A DNA stretch of 64,000 nt. Source: CAWAQA01 sp963784065. GTDB lineage: Bacteria > Acidobacteriota > Vicinamibacteria > Vicinamibacterales > UBA2999. The stretch lies in NCBI GenBank assembly GCA_963784065.1, contig CAWAQA010000003.1:868001-932000 (forward strand), written 5' to 3'. Positions 22,512 to 32,748 of this stretch are shown piece by piece. The first letter of the stretch is position 1; each line of letters opens with the position of its first letter. The position numbers and the translations under genes are program-made. The notes below the pieces were generated by a model. That model was not told where the DNA came from. It saw only the letters and a list, made by a program, of their open reading frames with translations, and did not search any database.

Positions 22512-23546
22512 TCAGTTCGTGCGCGTCGCGCCGGCGGCCGGCTTGCCCTTGATCGTCTCGTAGACGTAGGCGATGTGCACCGTGCGATGCGTGTCCCACC
22601 GCTCGAATCCCTTGTACGCATCGAGCGTCAGGGTCTTCTGGATCTCGGGCAGGCTGCGGCCGGCACCGATCCCCGCCGCCACGCCGTTCGCGAGCTCTTC
22701 GAAGTATCCCAGCGTCATCAGCGCGTCCTTCTTCGTCCCCGACAGCGCGTGGCCGGTCAACGCGTGATCGAAGTCGAGCGCGGTGATGGTGCGCATCGCG
22801 TCGATGTAGGAACCGACGGATGGAGCCAGGCTCTGCGGCAACCGCTTGATCTGCATCACGTCGGCACTGAACACCGCGCGCTCGTCCGGGAAATAGAGCA
22901 CGGTGCTGTCGTCGGTATGCGCGATGCCGAGGGGAATCATCATGACGCGCTTGCCGCCGAACGTCACCGTGTGGCGATCGGAGAAGGTCGTGGTGGGAAG
23001 ATACACGTCGTTGACCGACCCGCGAATCAGCTCGGCGCCGGTCAGGATGCCGCTTCGGTCCTCATCGAAGAGGTCGAATCGCTCCGCCGTGCCGCCAGTG
23101 GCCTCGCTGCGCTCGATCAGCCCGTTCTTGTTGCCGTCCATCTTCAGCGCGTCGGCAGGAAGCGGCCGGTTACCGGGTGGCAGCGCCACGCCGGCACGCA
23201 TGTTCTGGTGCCCCACGAACTCGGCCGTGTCCGCGAACACGACGCCGCCCGACGCGTGGTCCCAGTCCTTGTGCGTGTAGAGGACGTAGCGGACCGGCAC
23301 CTTGAAGCGCGTGGCGAACTCCGCCTTCAGGTAGCGGGCGAAGTCGCGATTGATCGGGTCCGACATGATGATGCCCTCGGGCGTCACCAGGAACACCGTG
23401 TAGTGATTGTCGTTCTGCGCGCGGTAGAGCTGTCCGGTGACGTTCACGATGCCGCGAGCGGGCGGCTTCTGCTGGGCGAATGCGCTGGAGGAGAAGCCGG
23501 CCAGCCCGATGACGGCGGCCAGCAGAGAGGTCAGGATGGTTCGCAT
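22512..23546 (-). CDS. Exported metallo-beta-lactamase-fold hydrolase with two EF-hand loops inserted
   Basis: 344 residues with a cleaved signal (MRTILTSLLAAVIGLAGFSS to AFAQ). The MBL core shows YTHKDWDHASGG, a variant of HxHxDH in which the second His is Asp, then GIAHTDDSTVLYFPD and a late HALSGTK His. Between strands, residues about 135-175, two canonical 12-residue EF-hand loops occur: DGNKNGLIERSE and DEDRSGILTGAE, each with Asp1, Asn/Asp3, Gly6 and Glu12. Calcium could therefore control or stabilise a zinc hydrolase outside the cytoplasm. The substrate is unknown. It sits downstream of a short spacer from the HD-GYP gene, on the same strand as the PQQ dehydrogenase. Confidence 0.85.
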   Translation of the reverse strand: MRTILTSLLAAVIGLAGFSSSAFAQQKPPARGIVNVTGQLYRAQNDNHYTVFLVTPEGIIMSDPINRDFARYLKAEFATRFKVPVRYVLYTHKDWDHASGGVVFADTAEFVGHQNMRAGVALPPGNRPLPADALKMDGNKNGLIERSEATGGTAERFDLFDEDRSGILTGAELIRGSVNDVYLPTTTFSDRHTVTFGGKRVMMIPLGIAHTDDSTVLYFPDERAVFSADVMQIKRLPQSLAPSVGSYIDAMRTITALDFDHALTGHALSGTKKDALMTLGYFEELANGVAAGIGAGRSLPEIQKTLTLDAYKGFERWDTHRTVHIAYVYETIKGKPAAGATRTN

Positions 23547-23736
23547 GATGCACTCCTTAGTGAAAGGCGCGCTTAGCCTACTCCAAACCGGGCTCCGGAC
23601 TCCGGGCTTCAGGCTCAGGCGGAGAAAAACAGACCGCGTCTGATCTTCGTTGCAGGCAGGCGCCGCCTTCGGCCGGCTCAGCCGTCACGGCAGCGAGTAC
23701 ATGGCGACGGGCGGCGGGCTACGCGCAGACCAACGA

Positions 23737-24714
23737 CTACCGGGTGGCGACCGGCTGCAGGCCGCCGCTGCGACAGAGCTGGATGAACTCCTCGACGAGC
23801 TGCGGGCTCCGCCAGCCGCGCCCGGCTTCCTGCTGCAGCACGGCGCACGCGTCTTCCCACGACAGCCGGTTGCGGTACACCCGGTCGGTCGTCAACGCAT
23901 CGAACACGTCAACGATCCCCATCATCTGCGCGACGAGCGGGATGTGGTCTCCGCGAAGCGCGTCCGGGTAGCCGGTGCCGTCCAGACGCTCGTGATGCCA
24001 GCGGACGATCGGCCGCACCGGCCTGAGGAGGCGGAGGTCGCCGCACAACCCTTCACCGATGACCGGGTGCTTTTCCATCAGCGCCCGTTCGCCAGGCTCG
24101 AGCGGACCCGACTTCAAGAGAATCGCGTCGGGGATGCCGACCTTGCCGACGTCGTGGAGATAGCCGCCGCGGTGCAGCGCCGCGATCTCCTCGTCGGGCA
24201 GGCCGAGGTGGGCGCCAAACGCACCGCCGAAGCTGGCCATCCGCTCGCAGTGGCCCATCGTGTAGCGATCGCGCGCCTCGACGGTCAGCCCGAGGCTCAG
24301 GATCACCGAATCGGCACGATCGAGGTCGTCGGTGAATCGCTTCAGACGAACGAGCGAACGCACCCGGGCTCTGAGCTCGTGCCCGTCGAAGGGCTTGGTC
24401 AGGAAGTCGTCGGCGCCGGAGTTGATGCCCTCGATCCGATCGGCGCGCTCGGCAAGGCCGGTGACGAGCACGACCGGAATCAGCCGCGTCTCCCGGTCGT
24501 TCTTGAGGCGGCGGCACAGCTCGAAGCCGTTCATCCTGGGCATCACCACGTCGGTGAGCACCAGATCGGGCCGCTCGCGCAGGACGAGGTCGAGCCCTTC
24601 CGTTCCGTCGCGCGCCCCGATGACAATATACCCATCACGCTCGAGGATCGCGGTGATGTGTTCGAGGTTCTCCTCGACGTCTTCGATGACGACGACCTTG
24701 CCGGACTGCTTCAT
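23737..24714 (-). CDS. Response regulator with HD-GYP c-di-GMP phosphodiesterase domain (RpfG-like)
   Basis: 326 codons from the Met at 24714, which has AGGA at a proper distance; a Met two codons earlier (24720) is possible. Receiver domain with phospho-Asp in LVLTDVVMPRMNG and Lys in DDFLTKPFDG. From about residue 140 an HD-GYP domain: HCERMASFG, YLHDVGKVGIPD (HDxGK) and WHHERLDGTGYPD. Such proteins degrade cyclic di-GMP when phosphorylated. No kinase gene adjoins it. A PilZ protein at 42397-42748 is the only other c-di-GMP gene seen. Confidence 0.94.
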   Translation of the reverse strand: MKQSGKVVVIEDVEENLEHITAILERDGYIVIGARDGTEGLDLVLRERPDLVLTDVVMPRMNGFELCRRLKNDRETRLIPVVLVTGLAERADRIEGINSGADDFLTKPFDGHELRARVRSLVRLKRFTDDLDRADSVILSLGLTVEARDRYTMGHCERMASFGGAFGAHLGLPDEEIAALHRGGYLHDVGKVGIPDAILLKSGPLEPGERALMEKHPVIGEGLCGDLRLLRPVRPIVRWHHERLDGTGYPDALRGDHIPLVAQMMGIVDVFDALTTDRVYRNRLSWEDACAVLQQEAGRGWRSPQLVEEFIQLCRSGGLQPVATR

Positions 24715-24770
24715 GGTCATCCTGCTGGGGTCCGGGGGAGCCACCCTGCGGTAGCGTACTCCACTCTTCG

Positions 24771-25948
24771 CTACACTGCCTCGACCAGGGCGGCGATGCC
24801 CTGTCCGCCGCCGATGCACGCGGCAGCGATGCCCCGTTTCATCCCGCGGCGGCGAAGCTCCAGGCTGAGGGTGAGCAGCAGCCGGGTCCCGCTCATGCCG
24901 AGCGGGTGGCCGAGCGCGATAGCGCCCCCGTTCACGTTGACCCGCGTCCGGTCGAGGCCCAACTCCTTCTCCACGGCGAGGTACTGGGCGGCGAACGCTT
25001 CGTTGATCTCGAAGAGATCGATGTCGTCGAGCGCGAGGTTCGTGCGCTCGAGCAGCTTGCGGATCGCCGGCGCCGGGCCCATGCCCATGAGGCTGGGGTC
25101 CACGCCCACCGCCGCCCAGGAGACCAGCCGCGCCATCGGCGCCAGCCCGTGGGTCAGCACGCCTTCCTCGGAGGCAATGACGAGCGCCGCGCCGCCGTCC
25201 ACGATGCCGCTGGCGTTGCCGGCGGTGACGGTGCCGTCCTTCGAGAAGGCCGCCGGCAGCTTGGCGAGGGCCTCGAGCGTCGTGTCGGGGCGCAGATGAT
25301 CGTCGCGGTCAACGAACGAGCTGCCCTTGCGGCCTTTGACCTCGACCGGCACGACCTCCTCGGCAAAAAATCCGATGCGCCAGGCCTCATCGGCGCACTG
25401 CTGGCTGCGCAGCGCATAGCGGTCCTGGTCGTCGCGAGTAATGGAGTACTTCGCCGCGCAGCGCTCCGCCGTCTGCGCCATGAAGAGGCCGCACATCGGG
25501 TCGAGCAGCGCCTCGTACAAGGAGTCTTCGAGCTTGCCCTGCCCAAGCTTGAGGCCGCTGCGCAGGCCGCGCACGACGTGCGGCGCCTGGCTCATGCTCT
25601 CCATGCCGCCCGCGAGGACGATCTCGGCTTCGCCGAGCTGAATGTGCTGCGCGCCGGTGATCGCCGACTGGATGCCGGAGCCGCACAGCCGGTTCACCGT
25701 CAGCGCCGGCACACCGATCGGCAGCCCGGCCTTGAGCGCGACATGGCGCGCGCCATAGATGGCATCGGCGCTCGTCTGCAGCACGTTGCCGAAGACCACG
25801 TGATCCACCCAGCCAGGCTCGACGCCCGCCCGCTCGAGCGCGCCGTGGGCGGCAATGGCGCCGAGCTCGAGCGCAGAGACGTCGCGCAGCGCCCCCGCGT
25901 ATCCACCATGGGCGTCCGCGCGCCCGCGAGAATGAACACGTCTTTCAT
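24771..25948 (-). CDS. Acetyl-CoA acetyltransferase (thiolase), one frameshift near the start
   Basis: The start MKDVFILAGARTPM (25948) and the main body are out of register because one G is missing near 25906; with it the sequence reads TPMGGYAGALRDVSALELG as usual. The active-site Cys is in NRLCGSGIQSAI, and the second Cys and His in GHPLGMSGTRLL and CIGGGQGIAAL. About 392 residues when repaired, normal for the family. It cleaves or condenses acyl-CoAs. With the dehydrogenase at 19860 it would support fatty acid or butanoate metabolism. Confidence 0.9.
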
Positions 25949-25949
25949 C

Positions 25950-26048
25950 GGTCTACGGTCTCCGGTCTACGGTCTACGGTCGGTTTCGGGCTCCGGGCGG
26001 CGCGGCTGTGGATGAGATCCGCCGACTGCCGACTGCCAGCTGCAACGA
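25950..26048. repeat. GGTCTACGGTC direct repeats and short spacer repeats
   Basis: GGTCTACGGTCTCCGGTCTACGGTCTACGGTC (25951-25982) is built from a 10-12 base unit repeated about three times, followed by GGGCTCCGGGC and CCGACTGCCGACTGCCAGCTGC. It fills the space between the thiolase start and the isopropylmalate-dehydrogenase-like stop. Similar tracts lie between many genes in this window. Confidence 0.6.
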
Positions 26049-27083
26049 CTACTCAAGCCGGCGCAGGATCGCCTCACCTGCTTCTTTCGTTCCCAGCGTA
26101 CCGCCGATGTCCCGCGTTGTCTCTCCGGCCTGCACGGCCGCCTCGACGGCGCGCTCGACGCGGCGCGCGTCCTCTGCACGTCCGAGCGTTTCGAGCATCA
26201 GCGCGGCCGACAGGATGGCGCCGATCGGATTGGCGACGTTCCTGCCGGCCAGCGGCGGGGCGGAGCCATGCACCGGCTCGAACATCGACGTGCGTCCCGG
26301 GTGCAGATTGCCGGACGCGGCCATGCCGAGGCCACCCTGCAGGGCGCCGCCGATGTCGGTGATGATGTCGCCGAACAGATTGTTGGTGACGATCACCTCG
26401 AACTGCGCCGGGTCCTGCACGAGGAACATCGCGAGCGCGTCGATGTACATGTGCGTGGCGCGGATGTCCGTGAATTCAGCCTTGAGCTCGGCGAAGACGC
26501 GTTGCCACAAGGCGTGGCCATGCGTCATCGCATTGCTCTTGTCCGCCATGCACACCGTCTGCACGCCGTTGGCGCGCGCGTACTCGAACGCGTGACGCTG
26601 GATGCGGTGCACGCCCTTGTAGGTGTTGATCTCTTCCTGCACGGACACTTCGTCGGTCGTCCCGGGCTTGAAGCGCCCGCCGATACCCACGTACACGCCC
26701 TCGGTGTTCTCGCGGAACACGACGAAGTTGATGTCGCGGCGTGTCCGGTTCTTCAGCGGGCTCAGGCGATCGTCGAGCAGGCGCACCGGGCGGTAGTTCA
26801 CGTAGAGGTCGAGCTCGAACCGCGTGCCGAGCAGGATGTCGCGGGCGTGCCGGTTATCAGGCACGCGCGGATCGCCGAGCGCGCCGATGAGGATGGCGTC
26901 GAAGGAACGAAGCGTGTCGTAGCCGTCGGCGGGCAGCGTGACGCCGGTCGCCAGGTAGTGATCGGCGCTCCACGGCAGTGCCTCGAGCTGCAGTCCGCCA
27001 ACGCGCTGCAGGATGCTGGCGGCTTCGGCGATGACTTCCGGGCCAATGCCATCACCGGGGATGACTGCTATCCGATGCGTCAT
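26049..27083 (-). CDS. Isopropylmalate/isocitrate-type dehydrogenase (3-isopropylmalate or tartrate dehydrogenase-like)
   Basis: 344 residues, intact. It opens with the nucleotide-binding IAVIPGDGIGPEVIAEAA, has the substrate-site VVFRENTEGVYVG and RIQRHAFEYARANG, and the metal-binding FGDIITDIGGALQGGLGMA. These are shared by IMDH and tartrate dehydrogenase families; the local YVNYRPVRLLDDRLSPLKN segment is not diagnostic. No leuA, leuC or leuD adjoins, so a leucine-pathway role is uncertain. Length and conservation indicate an active NAD-dependent oxidative decarboxylase. Confidence 0.85.
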   Translation of the reverse strand: MTHRIAVIPGDGIGPEVIAEAASILQRVGGLQLEALPWSADHYLATGVTLPADGYDTLRSFDAILIGALGDPRVPDNRHARDILLGTRFELDLYVNYRPVRLLDDRLSPLKNRTRRDINFVVFRENTEGVYVGIGGRFKPGTTDEVSVQEEINTYKGVHRIQRHAFEYARANGVQTVCMADKSNAMTHGHALWQRVFAELKAEFTDIRATHMYIDALAMFLVQDPAQFEVIVTNNLFGDIITDIGGALQGGLGMAASGNLHPGRTSMFEPVHGSAPPLAGRNVANPIGAILSAALMLETLGRAEDARRVERAVEAAVQAGETTRDIGGTLGTKEAGEAILRRLE

Positions 27084-27117
27084 GTGCCCCGATCTTAATC
27101 GTGAGACGCATCGGATG

Positions 27118-27196
27118 TTGGCTCCGGGCTCCAGGCTTCAGGCTTCAGGCTCCGGGCCCGGCGGGCCCGAAGTCCGGAGCCCGGAGTCCGGAGCCC
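27118..27196. repeat. GGCTCCGGGCTTCAGGCTT tandem/inverted spacer repeat
   Basis: A tract of GGCTCCGGGCTCCAGGCTTCAGGCTTCAGGCTCC followed by the complementary GGAGCCCGGAGTCCGGAGCCC, able to form a long hairpin with a GGGCCCGGCGGGCCC centre. It lies just after the C-terminal stop of a TonB receptor gene and could terminate its transcription. Homologous tracts are at 23588-23615 and 56433-56500. Confidence 0.65.
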
Positions 27197-27199
27197 ACG

Positions 27200-30100
27200 T
27201 CAGAAGCGCACGCCGAACGAGAGCCGCAGCGACTGCGGCGTCGTATAGGCGAAGCGGTTGAGCGCCTGGCCGAAGGTCGGGCCAAGATCGAAGTTCGTGC
27301 CCCTGCACCGGGGTCGTCGTGAACGGATTGAACGCCGCGAAGCGCGCCGGCGTGCTGACCGGGGTCAGCACCGTCGTCGAGATCCGCTGGATGTTGACGC
27401 CGCCGGCATTGGCGGACCCGCCGGTGCCGAACGCCGTGCCGCCGCACGCGCACAGCTGGAACTGGTTGAACAGGTTCAGGACCTGCAGCTGTCCGAACAA
27501 CTCCACGCCGCTCCCGCCGGATGCGATACACGTAGTTTGCGGCGAAGTCGGTGCGGAACTGCCGCTTCGGTCCGGAACGCGTCGCGCGCCGTGTAGTAGT
27601 ACGCGATGTCGCTGCCGCGTCGGCGGATTGAGGTAGCCCGGGTTGGTCACGTATGGCCGCGGATCGACGGCGCTCGTCACGGCTCCCGCCACAGCCGCAT
27701 CACGGCCGCCGCCCCCGTATGGGACTCCGCTCTCCAGCGACTGGAGCAGGCTCAGCGTGAGGCCGCCGGCAAACCCGGGCCGGTAGTTGAGCCACAACTT
27801 CGCCCGATGACGCTGATCGGTGCTCAAGTCACCTTCGGGAAAGTTCCACGACTCCTGCCTGTACTCCGGGAAGCGCAGCCCTTCGAACCGCAACGGGCCG
27901 TTGTCGACGCTCTCGCCTTCGAAGTTGCCCCAGTTGCGGGACAGCGTGTAGTTGCCGCCAATGTCGAGCGTCGCCCACCGGTAGGTCCCCTGGAGCGTCA
28001 GGCCGGCATACTTGCGGAACGCGAGGTCGTCGTCGTTGCCAATCGTGACCAGGTCGTAGGACCGTCCCTCCGCGTCCTGCGCGCGCTCGCCAGGGGTGGT
28101 GAAGTCCGCATAGAAGTTGCCGTAGGTGCGGTAGATCATGTCGGCGCGGACCGCCGCGCGCTGGCTCAACTGGCGGTTGACGCCGAGCGCGTACTCCCAC
28201 GAATTCGGCGACGACAGATCGCCGATCATCGGCGACACGCCAGGAATCGTCGGCGTGCTGGTGAGCGGCAGGTTGGCGCCGCCATTGGCGAAGTACCAGT
28301 CGAACAGCTGGCGGATGGCCACGTCCGAGGTCACCGGGATCCGCCGTGCCGGCGGGATTGATGTTCGGCCCGCGGTAGACGAACTGGCGCGTCTGCGGGT
28401 TGCCGCCCGCCGACGACGCGTCGGCGATGCTGTTGCGAGATGGCGGACACGTACTTGGCGACGCTGCCGGTCACCGACCAGTCGCCGCCCCCGGTCGGGT
28501 CGAACACGACGCCGAGACGCGGGCTCCAGCCGTCCTGGCTGATGACGGTCACCCCCGCCTGATCCTGGCCGCTGTTCTTGTCGTAGCGCAGCGCCGAGGT
28601 TGGCCGTCAGGCGATCGCTGACGCGCCAGCGTCGTTGAAGAACGCCGAGTGCGTGCGGAAGTTCGAGCCCTGGCTGCCGAATGGGATCGGGTTCCACTGG
28701 ATGATCGGTCGAGCCGTCGCCAGGAACTGCGGAAAGATCGCTGCCGTCCCCTGGATGATCGTGCTGGTGCCGATGATGCGATAGTCGCTGCCCGACTGGT
28801 GGTTGTTGGCGAAGCGCTTGTCGTTGAAAGTTGTCGTAGCCGAACGTCATGCTGTGCGAGCCGGTCCCGCGCGGTCGACAGGAAATACGTGCCCTTCGCG
28901 AAGATGTCCTGCGTTGTCGCGCTTCTCCGTGTCGCACACGCCGCAGAAGGTGTCGGTCCAGTAGCGCGTGTTGCCGCGGCTGCGATCGAGCAGCAGCGTC
29001 CCGCGCTCGAGGTCGGTGAACGGCGAGCCGTTGCCGACGAAGCTCTGGTGCCGGTTCGAGTAGCGGCCCTCGACGAAGAACGTCGAGGTCAGGATGCCGG
29101 TGTAGTTGAAGGTGAAGAGATCCTCGGGCAGCTCGCGCGTGCCGAGGCTGGCCAGATCCATCGACAGGTTCTGGTTGAACGTGTTGTTTTCCTGCGTGCG
29201 GATGTGCTTCGTGTAGGCGCTCTGAAAGCGATGGCTCGTGTTCATCGCATACGTGCCCTTGAACTCGAACCGCTTCGTGTCGTCGATGAAGGTATACGGG
29301 ATGCCGGTGATCGCCGTGTTGCGGCCGCTCTCCTGCTTCTGCATGCGGCCGGCGGTGAAGAACCAGAGGCGGTCGCGCATCACCGGGCCGCCGGCGGTGT
29401 ACTCGTAGGTCGGCACCACCTTGTCGACGCGCAGGTCGCGCCCGGCGTTGACGCCGGCAGCGGGCGACTCCTCGAACGGCGTCATCTTCCGCCAGTTGTC
29501 GTTGTTGAGCGTGTCGCGGAACGACCCGCTGAAGCGGTTGCCGCCCGACTTGGTGATGACGTTCACCACGCCGCCGCCGAAGCGTCCGTACTCAGCCGAG
29601 ATGCCGGCGGTAGCGACGGTCGTCTCCTGGACCGCGTCCTCGATGTAGAGGTCATAGCGCCTGGCCGCGCAGGTTCTCGTTGACGGTGACGCCGTTGACG
29701 AGGAACAGGTTCTCGAACGACGTCGAGCCGGCAATCGAGTAGCCCCCCGCTGGACCCGTCGGGTGCACGGACGGGGCGAGCTGCAGCGTGGCGTTGAGGT
29801 CGCGCGCGGTCGGCAGCTCGGAGATCAGCTCCTGGCTGAAGTTGGTGGCGACCTGCGCGGTCCCGGTCAGCACGTCGGCCGAGCGGCCGACGACCTGGAC
29901 CGTCTCGCTCAGCGCGGCGGGGCCCATCTCGACTTCGAGCGGCACGACCTGTGTGGGCGCCAGGGTCACGGTGCGCGACTGCGTGCCGAATCCACTGAGC
30001 TCGAACGTGACGGTATAGGCGCCTGACGGGAGCAGCGACAGGATGTAGTCGCCGTTGGCCGACGTCACGGTCTCGCGCGTGCCTTGCAGGTTGGGTGAGG

Positions 30101-30245
30101 TCGCCATGACCGTCACGCCGGGGATTGGCAGACTCTGGGCGTCCACGACACGCCCCGAGATGGTGCCGGTGGTGCTCTGTGCCGCCGCCGCGCTGGCAAT
30201 CGCCAGCAAGACGGCGAAGCAAAGCCCAACTCGCATGAATGGCAT
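27200..30245 (-). CDS. Oar-like TonB-dependent receptor, frameshifted (copy 2)
   Basis: Signal peptide MRVGLCFAVLLAIASAAAAQ, carboxypeptidase-regulatory domain (TGTISGRVVDAQSLPIPGV), plug (NLFLVNGVTVNENLRG, then EDAVQETTVATAGISAEYGR and GGGVVNVITKSGGNRFSGSF) and barrel ending SLRLSFGVRF with a terminal Phe. About 1,015 residues when repaired. It lacks several frames: breaks are seen near 29660, 28840, 28540 and 28330, and again near 27540. Imports an unknown substrate. Start chosen at the Met of MPFMRVG; a second Met two codons in is possible. Confidence 0.8.
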
Positions 30246-30429
30246 CTGGATCCTCCTCGGTCCGTTTGAATTGGTAGACCCTGATTATGCGCCGCGGCCC
30301 GAGTACAGACGCAGGCAAAAATCGCGCGCGCGTCCGGTTTGCGAGCCACCATTCCGCCGCCCTCAGGGATGAATGGCCATTCAGAAGGGACGGACGACGG
30401 AGCGGGGCCCCGAAGCCCCCTAAAAACCC

Positions 30430-31470
<1,041 letters not shown>

Positions 31471-32148
31471 GGGTACTCGCCGGCGTCGTCGCATTGGTCG
31501 TGTTGATGATCGGCGCATCGGCGCGCACCTCGATCGCCTCGGTGAGCGCCGCAGGCCGGAGCTCCACGTCCACGACCGCGTCCTGGTTGACGGCCAGCGT
31601 GAGACCGGAGCGGAGGTGGCGTGAGAAACCGGAGAGCTCCGCCGTCAGCTCGTAATTCCCGATTGGCATGTTGAGGAAGCGATACGAGCCGTCGGCGGCG
31701 GTTGCCAGCGATCGTGTCGCGTTGGTCTCGACGTTGCGGAGGGTGACGGTCGCGCCCGGGATCACGCCGCCCTGGTTGTCACGCACGATGCCCTGGATGC
31801 TGCCTGTGGTGGACTGCGCGGCAGCGGGACGACCGATCGCCAGAAACGCGAGGAGATACCCCAGTACAAGACCCAGAGACGCTGTCCTCATAAGACACCC
31901 CTCCTGTCAGGTATGCGATTCCACAACCGGATTGTGTAGCAAATGCGGCCACATCGCGGGCCCGCACAAGCTCATCAACTATTGAGCAAAAACCTCCCCG
32001 CGCCGTCGCCGGGCGGCATCGACAGCGCACACACCACCGGTTCGAGGACCGGCATCAGCTACCAGCGCGGACCGGGGGGCGGCGGCTCGTTTGGGAGCCA
32101 TCCTTGCTTGATCAACCTGGGATCAACACCCATCCACCAGTGGTGAAT

Positions 32149-32195
32149 CGCAATAGTTGCCTTACAAGACGCAGTGAATCCATGATTTTGGTTTG
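32149..32195 (+). repeat. 47-bp direct repeat, copy 1
   Basis: Begins CGCAATAGTTG and ends with a perfect 18-bp block ATCCATGATTTTGGTTTG (32178-32195). It aligns over 46-47 bases with copy 2 at 32535-32580, with a few substitutions and one gap. The TTTTGG-rich block is unusually A/T rich for this window, as a promoter region would be. The sequence between copies holds an orphan receptor fragment. Confidence 0.75.
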
Positions 32196-32490
32196 CGAGA
32201 ACTGGCGCCGGCCGTGACGGAGCGTTCGCCCAACTCGAACCAGGTCGTGATCAACGGCGCGTTCGCGTTCGACAACGTCTTCATGGTCAACGGCGTCGAC
32301 GTGAAGCGACAACCTGTCCGCGCACCGCAGAACCTGTTCATCGAAGCCGCCATCCAGGAGACGCAGATACTGTCCTCCGGCATCTCCGCGGAGTCCGGCC
32401 GCTTCAGCGGCGGCGTCATCAACGCGATCACCAAGAGCGGCAGCAACACTTTCTCGGGCAGTTGCCGCCTCAACTTCCTGATCCGTCGTG
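32196..32490 (+). pseudogene. Orphan TonB-receptor plug-domain fragment
   Basis: A 95-codon frame reads SPNSNQVVINGAFAFDNVFM, then NGVDVKRQPVRAPQNLFIEA, SSGISAESGRFSGGVINAIT and KSGSNTFSG. It aligns closely with residues about 175-270 of the receptor at 37124-40041 (SPNTNQLVINGAFAFDNAFM). It lacks signal peptide, regulatory domain and barrel, and the downstream frame degenerates after CRLNFLIRRG. It is bounded by the 47-bp direct repeats. It could be a deletion remnant, a recombination donor or a misassembly. Confidence 0.6.
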
Positions 32491-32534
32491 GAGCCCCCTC
32501 TGTTGGGCTCAACCGTTACCCACGTGTGACCAAA

Positions 32535-32580
32535 CGCAATAATTGGATTACTAGTCGCATTGATCCATGATTTTGGTTTG
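32535..32580 (+). repeat. 47-bp direct repeat, copy 2, upstream of a receptor gene
   Basis: Begins CGCAATAATTGGATTAC and ends with the same 18-bp block ATCCATGATTTTGGTTTG (32563-32580) as copy 1. It lies about 170 bases upstream of the receptor start at 32749, a position compatible with a promoter or leader. If so, copy 1 would be the former leader of the fragment next to it. Confidence 0.75.
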
Positions 32581-32748
32581 AGATCTCTGGTTTTGTGGAT
32601 TTTTCGTCACAGGGTCTGTGGGATCCGGCAGCACAAGTCTTTGATTTGAAGACCTTTACGCGGCAGGGTCGCCAGTGGTACGGTCTTTTCATTGCATTGC
32701 ACAGACAAAAGATTCAGAGCACCGATTCGACTCAAGGAGAGTAAACAA

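Noticed and set aside
23650..25299. 549-codon plus-strand frame over the HD-GYP and thiolase genes
   Set aside because: Spans two real genes on the other strand and has no recognisable fold.
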